Shown piece after piece: positions 42,304 to 51,257 of a DNA stretch of 64,000 nt. Each line of letters starts with the position of its first letter. Position 1 is the first letter of the stretch. The DNA is taken from positions 992,001 through 1,056,000 of the forward strand of contig CAWBTU010000006.1 of NCBI GenBank assembly GCA_963791805.1. The letters run 5' to 3'. The DNA comes from JACMJL01 sp963791805. GTDB taxonomy: Bacteria; Bacillota; Clostridia; Clostridiales; Clostridiaceae. Under the pieces are notes generated by a model, which did not search any database, was not told where the DNA came from, and saw nothing but the letters and a program-made list of their open reading frames with translations. The position numbers and the translations under genes are program-made.

Positions 42304-43035
42304 ATGAAAAAGATAAATTTAAAACATATAGTTTTAATAATTGCTTTAATAACTATAATAGTAGCAATTGGTGTAATAAGAAAAGATAAAAAAGTAATAA
42401 AAAGTATGCCAAACAAAATAGTAAATATTAAAAATGAAGTAAATGAAAAGTCTTTAGAAGTTGACAAAGTTGTGGTTAACAATGATAAAGATGGTGATGG
42501 AATTTTAGATTTAGATGATATTGTGGCTGGCGCAAGAATGGATGCAAAAAACAAGACAGCATACACAAATAAGTATTATTTAGGAGGATATCCTCCAGAT
42601 AATGAAGGTGTATGTACAGATGTTGTTTGGAGAGCGCTAAAAAATGCTGGATACAATTTTAAGGATATGATTGATAAGGATATAAGTGAGAACCTTAAAT
42701 TATATCCAAGAGTTGAAGGTAAGCCTGATAGAAATATTGATTTTAGAAGAGTACCAAATTTACTTGAGTTTTTCAGCAAAAATGCTGACAGCTTGACACT
42801 AGAATTAAAGGCAAATGATGCAGAAAACTTGAAACAGTGGCAGGGTGGAGATATTGTAACCTTTGATAATCCACAGCATGTGGTGATAATTTCTGATAAG
42901 AGAAGAAAAGATGGAGTACCGTATATTATTCATAATGGAGGTCCATATACTAAGGAGCAAGATAGACTTCAGCATTGGATGCCTAAGATAACAGGACATT
43001 TTAGATTTCCAAAATCAGCTACAATAAGCAATTAA
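42304..43035 (+). CDS. DUF1287 (YijF-like) exported protein
   Basis: About 243 residues; ATG at 42304. An N-terminal membrane anchor or signal segment (about 8-26) is followed by a linker and the DUF1287 domain from about residue 75: GARMDAKNKTAYTNKYY, GGYPPDNEGVCTDVVWRALKNAG, IDFRRVPNLLEFF, WQGGDIVTFDNPQHVVIIS, IHNGG. The conserved Cys and later His residues recall the NlpC/P60-like papain fold, so a cell-wall amidase or peptidase activity is plausible but unproven. Outside the membrane. Confidence 0.85.
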   Translation: MKKINLKHIVLIIALITIIVAIGVIRKDKKVIKSMPNKIVNIKNEVNEKSLEVDKVVVNNDKDGDGILDLDDIVAGARMDAKNKTAYTNKYYLGGYPPDNEGVCTDVVWRALKNAGYNFKDMIDKDISENLKLYPRVEGKPDRNIDFRRVPNLLEFFSKNADSLTLELKANDAENLKQWQGGDIVTFDNPQHVVIISDKRRKDGVPYIIHNGGPYTKEQDRLQHWMPKITGHFRFPKSATISN

Positions 43036-43109
43036 AAATTTAATGGATTATATACGTATTTATAAATCAAAAATAGTAAATAATATCAGTATTAGAAAGG
43101 GGAATACTT

Positions 43110-44240
43110 ATGCTAAGGAAGAGCATCTCTATTTTTTTATCTTTTTTAATACTGATTTTATTTTTTTCAGCATGTGGAAAAAAGGAGACAACATCAAAAG
43201 AAAAAGAAAGCATTAAAGTAGTTGCTGTAATGCCGTTATCAGGAACTTCAATGAGCTTTGGACAATCAAGTAAAAACTCACTGGATTTGTTAACGAAGGA
43301 TTTTAACAAGAAAAACATACAAGTTATATATTTTGATGATGAAAATAGTAAAGAGAAAATAGACAGTTCATTTAAGGAGCTTATAAGTAAAGAAAAGGTA
43401 AAAGCAATTATTTTATCGTCTCAGAGCAATAGTGGCAGTGAAATTGCTAAAATTGCTGCTGAAAATCAAATTATAGTCTTGAATGCAACAGTTACCACTA
43501 AGGATGTTACAAAAATGGGGAAGGATTTTATATATAATCTTTGTTATAGTGATGAATTTGAAGGTAGCGCTTTAGCCCAATTTACTAATGAAACACTAAA
43601 ATATAAAAATGCAGCAATTGTATATAATGAAGATGATTTGTATTCTAAAGAGTTAGCTGATTATTACAAAGAAAAATTTGAAAAACTAGGAGGTAAGATT
43701 ACGGTATCATCTAGCTATAAAAAAGATACTACAGATTATAGTGAATCATTAAACAAATTAAAGAGTTCATCATATGATATTTTGCTACTACCCGATTATT
43801 ATTATAGGGTTTCTGATATTGCAAAACAAGCAAGGCAACTTGGAATTAAAGCTACATTGCTTGGAGGAGAAGGATGGGATAATAGCGAAATCTTTGGAGT
43901 AAATGAACTACAAGGAGCATATTTTTCAAGCCAGTTTCTTGCTTCTGATTTAGTGCCTGGCACAATTGAATTTAAAAAAATGTATGAGGATAAGTTTAAG
44001 ATGCTTCCGGATGCCAGAGCTGCACTAACCTATGATGCAGGGAAAGTACTTATGTCCATTTTTGAAAATCCAGCTCAAAGTGATAATCAGGAAAAGCAAA
44101 AGGAGTTCCTTGATAAAATTAGTATACAAGGAGTAACTGGAACTATATCCTTCGAGACAGATAAGAGAGCAAAAAAAGGCTCTAATATAGTTCAAATTCA
44201 AAATAATTCAACTCAAGTAATTAATCGAATATTGCCATGA
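43110..44240 (+). CDS. LivJ-like ABC substrate-binding lipoprotein
   Basis: A 376-residue periplasmic-binding-type protein of the branched-chain amino acid/receptor family (Peripla_BP_6). A signal peptide ends in the lipobox FSAC-G. The domain begins VVAVMPLSGTSMSFGQSSKN and includes FIYNLCYSDEFEGSALAQF and ALTYDAGKVL. AAAGGGG lies before ATG. No permease or ATPase is adjacent, so it either serves transporter genes elsewhere or acts as a sensor. The ligand cannot be assigned. Confidence 0.88.
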   Translation: MLRKSISIFLSFLILILFFSACGKKETTSKEKESIKVVAVMPLSGTSMSFGQSSKNSLDLLTKDFNKKNIQVIYFDDENSKEKIDSSFKELISKEKVKAIILSSQSNSGSEIAKIAAENQIIVLNATVTTKDVTKMGKDFIYNLCYSDEFEGSALAQFTNETLKYKNAAIVYNEDDLYSKELADYYKEKFEKLGGKITVSSSYKKDTTDYSESLNKLKSSSYDILLLPDYYYRVSDIAKQARQLGIKATLLGGEGWDNSEIFGVNELQGAYFSSQFLASDLVPGTIEFKKMYEDKFKMLPDARAALTYDAGKVLMSIFENPAQSDNQEKQKEFLDKISIQGVTGTISFETDKRAKKGSNIVQIQNNSTQVINRILP

Positions 44241-44270
44241 AAAATATTAATAGGATGAAAATTTAGATTG

Positions 44271-45509
44271 TTAATTTGGAGACTTTGTTAAAATATACAT
44301 ATAATCGGGACCTTCAATTCTATTTAAAATTATGGAATAGCCAGATTGAGTAATTAACTTATCTAAATTTTCGTTATCAATAGTACTAGAATCATTTTGT
44401 GTACTTGGGAGGAAAAATATTATCTCTCCGTCGTCTTTTAGGTTAACAAAAAGAGTTTTTAGTAAGGCTGAAAGTTTGTCTGTACTTTCTATTTTTTCTT
44501 CAATATGAATACAGTCAAATTTTTCATCCTTCAATTCTATGCCTATATTTTCAAGAGAATTAGAATAAACTTTTTCACATATAGTGCTTAAATCTATTAA
44601 ATATTTATCAGATAGAGAATAGTAACTTAACTTAATATCATAGACTGATTCGCTTTTCTTAAAATTATCTTTTACTCTCAAAATAGTATTTCCACAGCTT
44701 TTACCAATGGCAAGTATATTTATATTCCCTGGCTTACTATAGTTTAAATTATTTAATACTCTGTAGTCTATTGCTATTACATCATAAACATTTACACCGA
44801 ATTTTGATATGAAATATTGTAGGTTTTTATTCATATGAGTTGTGTTTGAATAGGTATCTCTCAAAGTCATTCCACTATAATGATGTACATAAGTGTCAGA
44901 AGTATATATGATTTTGTAGCCTGACCTTCTATATCTAAAACTTAGATCATCATCATCAAATCCAGCTGGGCAGTAGGCTAAATCTAATCCACCTAATTCT
45001 TTAAGTTCTATCGTTCTGAATAAAACAAGATACATAGTAAGAGTTAAGCGTTCTTCCCATTTTCTGAAATTTGATTTATTAAAGCTACTTGCAAATTCTT
45101 GAAGCTCTGTAGTATTATAATATTTTGCACAAGTTAGTTGATCATTTAATGTGGCATTACAGGTAGGCACCACAGCTCCAATTTTAGGGTCAGATTCTAA
45201 TACTTTAATTAAATTATCGAGCCAGTTTTCAGTGAGAATTATATCATTATTAACTAGAGCAAAATATTCACCCTCTGCAATATCTAAAGCAGCGTTAATA
45301 GCTTTTTCTATTCCTACATTTTCATCAAAATTTATCTTTTTTTCATTGGGAAGAGAGTCAAAATATTCTCTAGTTCCATCCGTAGAACCGTTGTTTACAG
45401 TGATAAGTTCAAAACCTATATGAGATGAATATATATACAAACTATCAATGCATAATCTTGTATAAGGCAATTGATTATAAGCCAAAATTACTACACTTAC
45501 TTTTTCCAT
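44271..45509 (-). CDS. GT2 glycosyltransferase with methyltransferase-like C-terminus
   Basis: 412 residues. Residues 1-235 are a GT-A fold family-2 glycosyltransferase: VSVVILAYNQLPYTRLCIDSL, NNGSTDGTREYF, the donor/metal region ALVNNDIILTENWLDNL (NND in place of DXD) and FDDDDLSFRYRRSGYK with the catalytic acid. Residues about 265-410 look like a Rossmann-fold methyltransferase-like domain (ILAIGKSCGNTILRVK ... FDCIHIEEKIES ... LKDDGEIIFF) without a clear SAM motif. Two paralogues share this fusion (45558-46841 and 51258-52517). Next to the collagen-like genes, it probably extends the glycan on them. Second in a two-gene minus-strand operon (AGGAGG before ATG). Confidence 0.85.
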   Translation of the reverse strand: MEKVSVVILAYNQLPYTRLCIDSLYIYSSHIGFELITVNNGSTDGTREYFDSLPNEKKINFDENVGIEKAINAALDIAEGEYFALVNNDIILTENWLDNLIKVLESDPKIGAVVPTCNATLNDQLTCAKYYNTTELQEFASSFNKSNFRKWEERLTLTMYLVLFRTIELKELGGLDLAYCPAGFDDDDLSFRYRRSGYKIIYTSDTYVHHYSGMTLRDTYSNTTHMNKNLQYFISKFGVNVYDVIAIDYRVLNNLNYSKPGNINILAIGKSCGNTILRVKDNFKKSESVYDIKLSYYSLSDKYLIDLSTICEKVYSNSLENIGIELKDEKFDCIHIEEKIESTDKLSALLKTLFVNLKDDGEIIFFLPSTQNDSSTIDNENLDKLITQSGYSIILNRIEGPDYMYILTKSPN

Positions 45510-45557
45510 GGGTAACCTCCTTCGTCAACGCTATTAATTTCATTAATAGAATTCTAT

Positions 45558-46841
45558 TTATTTATCAGCACTAATCACATACATATAATCCTCACCCTCA
45601 ATTTTATCCACAGTCTTTGTGTACCCATATTGATCTAGACAATTGTCTAAAATTTCTTTGAAACTTATATAGTTGTTATTTTTGAATATATTTATGGAGT
45701 TTATTTTAGAGAAGAAAAAAATTATCTCACCCTCATCTTTTAAATGATTCCTAAGACTTTTTAGCAATTCTTCAGGATGTTCTATATTTTCTAGTTTCTC
45801 ATCAATATGAATATAATCAAACTCTCTATCTTCTAATTCTAAATTAATGTTTTCAAGAGTATTTAAAAATACTTTGTCACAGATTGTTTTTAAGTCTATT
45901 AAAAATTTGTCACTTAGACAATAATAATTTAAAGTAATACTTTGAATTTCTTCTTGTTCTCTTAGTTTGTTTTTAACTCTAAGTAGAGTATTACCACATG
46001 TCTTACCTATACCTAACATATCTATTTTACCTAATTTATTATAAGTTCTATTTAATACTCTATAATCCAAGGTAACAATCTCAGGCATACTAATACCATT
46101 TTGATACTTGAAGTTTATACCAAACTTCTTTTTGAAATAGTGAATATTTCTAGGGGCTAGATTGAGATTACCATTTTCCTTACCGCACTCCAATAAAGTT
46201 ACTGAACGATAATGGTGGACATAAGTATCCCTGGCATATATTAGTTTGAAACCAGCCCTTCTATAGGTAAAGCTTAAATCATGATCATCAACACCGTAAG
46301 GAGAGTATGCAGGATCTAAGCCTCCGAGCTCTTTAAGTTCCTTAGTTCTACATACCAGAAGATACATTATTAAGGTTAATCTTTCTTCCCATTTTTTATA
46401 GTCAGATTTATTATACTTACTTGCAAATTCTTGAAGCTGTATTGTATCGTAATACTCTGCAAAAACAATTTGATCTTGTGATGAGTTGTTGCATGCAGGT
46501 ACTACCACTCCAATTTTAGGGTCAGATTCTAAAACCTTAAGCAAATTATCAAGCCAATTTTCTGTAAGGATAATATCATTATTAATAAGAGCAAAATATT
46601 CCCCTTCGGAAATAGCCAAGGCATCATTCATAGCCTTTTCTATACCTACATTTACATCAAAATTTATTTTTTTATCATTAGGAAGCGAATCAAAGTATTC
46701 TTTTGTTCCATCGCTAGATCCATTGTTTACAGTAATTAATTCAAAATCTATATGTGAAGTATATATATACAAGCTATCAATACACAATTTAGTATAGCCT
46801 AATTGATTATAGGCTAAAACTACTATACTTACCTTTTCCAT
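45558..46841 (-). CDS. GT2 glycosyltransferase with methyltransferase-like C-terminus (paralogue)
   Basis: A 427-residue close paralogue of its downstream neighbour. GT2 motifs: VSIVVLAYNQLGYTKLCIDSL, NNGSSDGTKEYF, LINNDIILTENWLDNLLKV, and VDDHDLSFTYRRAG (DDHD replaces the DDDD of the sister copy). The C-terminal domain has ILGIGKT-type and LKDEGEIIFFFS segments, as in the other copies. AAGGAGG lies before ATG. It is transcribed away from the sugar-synthesis operon and leads the minus-strand pair. Sequence differences between copies may reflect different acceptor sugars. Confidence 0.85.
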   Translation of the reverse strand: MEKVSIVVLAYNQLGYTKLCIDSLYIYTSHIDFELITVNNGSSDGTKEYFDSLPNDKKINFDVNVGIEKAMNDALAISEGEYFALINNDIILTENWLDNLLKVLESDPKIGVVVPACNNSSQDQIVFAEYYDTIQLQEFASKYNKSDYKKWEERLTLIMYLLVCRTKELKELGGLDPAYSPYGVDDHDLSFTYRRAGFKLIYARDTYVHHYRSVTLLECGKENGNLNLAPRNIHYFKKKFGINFKYQNGISMPEIVTLDYRVLNRTYNKLGKIDMLGIGKTCGNTLLRVKNKLREQEEIQSITLNYYCLSDKFLIDLKTICDKVFLNTLENINLELEDREFDYIHIDEKLENIEHPEELLKSLRNHLKDEGEIIFFFSKINSINIFKNNNYISFKEILDNCLDQYGYTKTVDKIEGEDYMYVISADK

Positions 46842-46994
46842 GACATACCTCCTTAGATTTGCAATTAAAAGATTTAGACACTGTTTAATATATTCATTTT
46901 AATAGAGAATTGTCACTGAATAATAGCTGAAAAGAACAATTAAAAACGATATGAATATAATATACCAGCTAGCAATATTTAGGAGGAACTTTTT

Positions 46995-47543
46995 TTGATT
47001 TTTAAGGAAACTGAACTAAGTGGGGCATTTATCATTGAAGCTGACCCCATTATTGATGATAGAGGTTTTTTTTCAAGAGTCTGGTGTAAAAAAGAGTTTG
47101 AAGAACATGGGTTAGATGCCAGTGTTGTTCAATGTAATATGTCCTACAACTTAAATAAAGGAACCCTTAGAGGCATGCATTTTCAGAAAAGCCCTTATAG
47201 TGAAACAAAATATATAAGGTGTGTAAAAGGGGCTTTCTATGATGTAATAATTGATCTTAGAGAAGAGTCTAAAACCTATGGTAAATGGTTTGGTATAGAA
47301 TTATCAGAGCAAAATAAAAAAGCATTATATGTACCTAAGGGCTTTGCACATGGCTTTCAAACATTAGAAGCAGATACCTATGTTTATTACCAAGTAACAG
47401 AATTTTATACTCCAGGAGCTGAAGGTGGCATTCGGTGGAATGATCCAGAGTTCAATATTATTTGGCCTATTAAAGAGCCAATTATTATAACTGATAAAGA
47501 CAATAGTTGGCCACTTTATAAAGCAGCTTCAAAAAATTATTAG
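46995..47543 (+). CDS. dTDP-4-dehydrorhamnose 3,5-epimerase-family protein
   Basis: A 182-residue RmlC-like cupin. Diagnostic features: DDRGFFSRVWCKKEFEEHGL, NKGTLRGMHFQ with the catalytic His, VKGAFYDVIIDLREES, VPKGFAHGFQTLEADTYVYYQVTEFYTPGAEGGIRWNDP with the catalytic Tyr. It has a TTG start with AGGAGG 8 nt upstream. The rest of the cluster makes CDP- rather than dTDP-sugars, so this enzyme probably epimerises CDP-4-keto-6-deoxyglucose at C3 and/or C5, but its nucleotide preference cannot be read from sequence. Leads the plus-strand sugar operon. Confidence 0.88.
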   Translation: MIFKETELSGAFIIEADPIIDDRGFFSRVWCKKEFEEHGLDASVVQCNMSYNLNKGTLRGMHFQKSPYSETKYIRCVKGAFYDVIIDLREESKTYGKWFGIELSEQNKKALYVPKGFAHGFQTLEADTYVYYQVTEFYTPGAEGGIRWNDPEFNIIWPIKEPIIITDKDNSWPLYKAASKNY

Positions 47544-47616
47544 TTAATTATACTCAGAATATTTAACTTACTATTTTCTTTAAGCTGCCTAAACCTTGTT
47601 TTGAAAGGAGGAGAAA

Positions 47617-48765
47617 ATGAAAGTAAGATTATTTAAACCCTCTTTGGGGGAAGAAGAAATTCAAAGCATAAGAGATTCCTTTGATAGAGCTTGGATTGGA
47701 CTAGGTCCTAAAACTAAGGAGTTTGAAAAAGCTTGGGTGGAATATATTGGTTGTAAAGAAGCTATTGGAGTTAATTCTTGTACAGCTGCCCTGCATTTAG
47801 CTTTGTCAGCTTTTAAATTTCCAAAAGGGAAAAAAGTGCTTGTACCTGTATTAACTTTTGTTGCAACTGCAATGGCTCCGCTGTATAACGGTTTAGAGCC
47901 TGTCTTTGTAGATGTAGATGAGGATACATTATGTATAAGTGTTGAAGATTTAAAGAGAAAATATGATAAAGATTGTGTTGCTATTATGCCTGTTCATTAT
48001 GGCGGTCAACCAGCTAAGATGGATGAGATAATAGATTTTGCAAGGAGTAAGAACCTTAAGGTAATTGAAGACTGTGCACATACTGCTGGAGGAATTTATA
48101 AAAACAAAATACTAGGGACCTTTGGAGATATAGGCTGCTATAGCTTTGAAGAAAAAAAGTGCATGACTACGGGAGATGGAGGAATGATTTGCTCTCAGGA
48201 TGAAGAACTTATTTCCCCATTAAGAAGTAGCAGATGGGTTGGAATGAATAAGGATACATGGCAAAGAGAAAACGAAAATTCTATAAGTAAAAGTAATAGT
48301 CAATGGTATTACGAGATACTTGATTTGGGGTATAAATATAATATGAATGACCTTATGGCATCCATTGGACTTGTACAATTAAAGAAATTACCTGATATGA
48401 ATAAAAAGAGAATGGACATTATTGGTAAGTATCTAGAGAGCTTCAAATATTGTTCAACCTTAAAACCAGCACTTCCCTATGATAAAAATCAGAAATGCTA
48501 TTGGATGTTTATGCTTATGGTGCAAAATAGGGATGAATTTATTAACTTTATGAAGGAAAAAGATATTGCTACTGGAGTTCATTATATGCCTATTACGCTG
48601 CACCCATATTTTTTAAAGTATCAAAACAATACTCCTAAGGCTTTTTCATTATGGAAAGAGTTTGTTACTATCCCACTTCATCCTGATATGACTGATGAAG
48701 AAGTAAACTATGTTATAGAAAATTTAATAGCCTTTGATAAATTAAACAGGAGATTAAAAATATGA
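47617..48765 (+). CDS. DegT/DnrJ/EryC1-family sugar aminotransferase
   Basis: A 382-residue PLP enzyme. The PLP-binding Lys lies in CYSFEEKKCMTTGDGGMI; other markers are NSCTAALHLALSAF, IMPVHYGGQPAKMDEI and VIEDCAHTAGG. It transfers an amino group to a keto group of a nucleotide-linked deoxysugar. Next to a CDP-glucose 4,6-dehydratase, it probably aminates a CDP-4-keto-6-deoxy sugar (or a 3-keto isomer). AAAGGAGGAG precedes ATG. Its end overlaps the acyltransferase by 4 bp (ATGA). Confidence 0.92.
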   Translation: MKVRLFKPSLGEEEIQSIRDSFDRAWIGLGPKTKEFEKAWVEYIGCKEAIGVNSCTAALHLALSAFKFPKGKKVLVPVLTFVATAMAPLYNGLEPVFVDVDEDTLCISVEDLKRKYDKDCVAIMPVHYGGQPAKMDEIIDFARSKNLKVIEDCAHTAGGIYKNKILGTFGDIGCYSFEEKKCMTTGDGGMICSQDEELISPLRSSRWVGMNKDTWQRENENSISKSNSQWYYEILDLGYKYNMNDLMASIGLVQLKKLPDMNKKRMDIIGKYLESFKYCSTLKPALPYDKNQKCYWMFMLMVQNRDEFINFMKEKDIATGVHYMPITLHPYFLKYQNNTPKAFSLWKEFVTIPLHPDMTDEEVNYVIENLIAFDKLNRRLKI

Positions 48766-49412
48766 CAGAGCAAATAATCTTTAGGGGTGGTACAGGTCAG
48801 GCAAAGATGTTAAGAGAAAGTCTTGTAAGTTCTATGAAGCTTACAGCTATATTTGAGAACAACAAAAGCATCCCATCTCCCTTTAGTGATATTAATATCT
48901 TCTACGGAGAAGAGGGATTTAGTGATTGGTATAAGCAGTTTTTCGTGGAAAATGAGACTTATTTCGCAGTAGCAATTGGCGGAGATAAAGGCAAAGATAG
49001 GGTTGAAATTCATAAGCATTTAATAGAATTTGGATTAAAACCCTTTAATATTATAGATAAATCAGCTTACGTGGCTAGTAATTGTAAACTTGGAGATGGA
49101 TGTCAAATACTACCACAAGCATCTGTTTGTGTTGAAGCTAAAATAGGATGCCAAACCATTATAAATACTGGGGCTATAGTAGAACATGAATGCATAATAG
49201 GAAGTGGTGTTCATATATGTCCAGGTGCGCGTTTGGCAGGTCTTGTACAAGTAGGTGATTATGCAACAATTTATACTGGAGCAGTAATCTTACCTAGAAT
49301 AACTATCGGAGAAGGTGCAGTAATTGGTGCTGGAGCGGTGGCTATAAAGGATGTAAAACCATATACTTTAGTTTTAGGAAATCCAGCAAGGGAGGTTAAG
49401 AGGATAGAATGA
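48762..49412 (+). CDS. NeuD-family sugar O/N-acyltransferase
   Basis: 216 residues. The N-terminal part is a Rossmann-like NeuD/PglD domain (IIFRGGTGQAKMLRESL); residues about 90-210 are a left-handed beta-helix of hexapeptide repeats (CKLGDGCQILPQ, AKIGCQTIINTGAIVEHECIIGSGVHICPG) with the catalytic-type His (EHEC). Such PglD-like enzymes N-acetylate UDP-amino sugars; here it likely acylates the amino sugar made by the preceding aminotransferase. ATGA overlaps link it to both neighbours. Confidence 0.9.
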   Translation: MTEQIIFRGGTGQAKMLRESLVSSMKLTAIFENNKSIPSPFSDINIFYGEEGFSDWYKQFFVENETYFAVAIGGDKGKDRVEIHKHLIEFGLKPFNIIDKSAYVASNCKLGDGCQILPQASVCVEAKIGCQTIINTGAIVEHECIIGSGVHICPGARLAGLVQVGDYATIYTGAVILPRITIGEGAVIGAGAVAIKDVKPYTLVLGNPAREVKRIE

Positions 49413-50179
49413 AAGTTGTAATTCTTTGCGGTGGCAAAGGTACGAGGATGAGAGAAGAAACAGAATACAAACCTAAACCCTTAGTTTTAATAGGAGGAAA
49501 GCCAATATTATGGCATATTATGAAGTTTTATTCCTCCTACGGATATAATGATTTTATTTTATGTATCGGATATAAAGGTGATATGATTAAGCAATATTTT
49601 ATGGAAATGTACTGGAGAAACAATGATTTTACTCTTCATTTGAATGATAGAAATAGTATTGATTACCTAACAAATGAAAAAGAAAACTGGAATATATCAA
49701 TAGTGGATACAGGTCTTGAAACTTTGACTGGTGGTAGAATAAAGAAAATTGAAAAATATATAGATGAGGATGAATTTATGTTCACCTATGGAGATGGACT
49801 TTCGGATGTTAATTTAAATGACCTTTTAGCTTATCACAAAATGAAGAAGCATATTGCTACTCTAACAGGAGTTCACCCAATTTCAAACTTTGGACTAATG
49901 CATATGGAGGATGGAAGTGTAAAAGCTTTTAGAGAAAAGCCTATACTTCATGACATGGTAAATGGTGGATATATGATTATGAATAAAAAAATATTCGATT
50001 ACTTTCCTAAAGTCGATTGTTCATTTGAAGGAGTACCTTTAGTAAAGCTAGCCACAGATGGACAGTTGGCTGTTTACGAACACTTAGGTTTTTGGAAAGC
50101 AATAGATACTTTAAAAGATATAGTTGATGTAGAAAGCATGTGCAACAAAGGAGTAATGCCATGGCTAACTACCAAATAG
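49409..50179 (+). CDS. rfbF: Glucose-1-phosphate cytidylyltransferase
   Basis: A 256-residue nucleotidyltransferase making CDP-glucose from CTP and glucose-1-phosphate. Motifs: VVILCGGKGTRMREETEYKPKPLV, HIMKFYSSYGYNDFILCIGYKGDMIK, FMFTYGDGLSDVNL and the C-terminal GFWKAIDTLKDIVDVE. The pattern is the standard RfbF/DdhA type and is the strongest evidence that this cluster uses CDP-activated sugars. Its start overlaps the acyltransferase by 4 bp (ATGA), and its end overlaps the next gene by 19 bp. Length is normal. Confidence 0.95.
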   Translation: MKVVILCGGKGTRMREETEYKPKPLVLIGGKPILWHIMKFYSSYGYNDFILCIGYKGDMIKQYFMEMYWRNNDFTLHLNDRNSIDYLTNEKENWNISIVDTGLETLTGGRIKKIEKYIDEDEFMFTYGDGLSDVNLNDLLAYHKMKKHIATLTGVHPISNFGLMHMEDGSVKAFREKPILHDMVNGGYMIMNKKIFDYFPKVDCSFEGVPLVKLATDGQLAVYEHLGFWKAIDTLKDIVDVESMCNKGVMPWLTTK

Positions 50180-51252
50180 ATTTGTTCCAAAATTTTTATA
50201 AGGATAAAAAGGTGCTTATAACTGGTCACTGCGGCTTTAAAGGTTCCTGGCTAGCCTTGTGGCTGAAGGAGCTTGGTGCTACAGTAATCGGTTATGGCTT
50301 GGCACCTTATACTGAAGAAGATAACTTTCAAGTTATTAAACTTAAAAATAAGATTATTGATATTAGAGGAGATATACTAGATACTGATAAATTAAAAGAT
50401 TCATTTATCTCCTATAAACCAGAAATAGTATTTCATCTTGCTGCACAACCTTTAGTAAAACTATCCTACAAGAATCCAAAGGAAACCTATGAATCTAATG
50501 TGATGGGCACCTTAAACGTTCTTGAAGCAATAAAGGAAAGTGTAAGTGTTAAAGCCGCTGTAATGATAACCACTGACAAATGTTACGAAAATAAAGAGCA
50601 AATATGGCCCTATAGAGAGGAAGATGCTTTAGGAGGATATGATCCTTATAGCTCCAGTAAAGCATGCTGTGAGCTACTTATTGCCTCCTACAGAAAATCA
50701 TTTTTTAACGAAGAAAGTTATAAAACTCATGGAAAAGCCGTAGCGTCAGTAAGGGCAGGAAATGTTATTGGCGGCGGAGATTGGTCAAAGGATAGAATAA
50801 TTCCAGATTGTATAAGAGCTTTAAGAAAAAATGATAGTATTAAAATCAGAAATCCAAAATCAATAAGACCTTGGCAACATGTGTTAGAACCTTTATATGG
50901 ATATCTAGAATTAGCTAAATGTATGTATATTGATGGTGCAGAATACTGTGGTGCATGGAATTTTGGACCGGATTTTGAAAGCATAGTTAGTGTTTCATCA
51001 ATAGTTGATTTAATTATTAAATCATGGGGAAATGGAAAATGTGAGTATACTGATTTTATAAATGCACCCCATGAAGCTAATCTTTTAAGTCTTGACTGTA
51101 CAAAATCAAAGGTGCTACTGGGGTGGAAGCCTAGGCTTAATATAAAGGATGCCATTAAATACACCGTTGATTGGTATAAATCCTTTGAAAATACTGACAT
51201 GTACAAATTTAGTATTAATCAAATATATAATTACTGTGAAGCAGGGAAGTGA
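50161..51252 (+). CDS. rfbG: CDP-glucose 4,6-dehydratase
   Basis: About 363 residues; ATG at 50161 is chosen because AAAGGAG lies 7 nt upstream inside the end of rfbF. An extended SDR enzyme: NAD motif VLITGHCGFKGSWLALWL, FHLAAQPLVKLSYKNPKETYESN, the TTDKCYENKE catalytic Thr/Asp/Lys region and the catalytic YDPYSSSKACCE (Tyr and Lys). It converts CDP-glucose to CDP-4-keto-6-deoxyglucose, the branch point for amino-deoxy and dideoxy sugars. The reductase genes of the abequose/tyvelose route (rfbH, ascD) are not seen, so the sugar is more likely a 6-deoxy amino sugar. Confidence 0.95.
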   Translation: MANYQIDLFQNFYKDKKVLITGHCGFKGSWLALWLKELGATVIGYGLAPYTEEDNFQVIKLKNKIIDIRGDILDTDKLKDSFISYKPEIVFHLAAQPLVKLSYKNPKETYESNVMGTLNVLEAIKESVSVKAAVMITTDKCYENKEQIWPYREEDALGGYDPYSSSKACCELLIASYRKSFFNEESYKTHGKAVASVRAGNVIGGGDWSKDRIIPDCIRALRKNDSIKIRNPKSIRPWQHVLEPLYGYLELAKCMYIDGAEYCGAWNFGPDFESIVSVSSIVDLIIKSWGNGKCEYTDFINAPHEANLLSLDCTKSKVLLGWKPRLNIKDAIKYTVDWYKSFENTDMYKFSINQIYNYCEAGK

Positions 51253-51257
51253 ATTTG

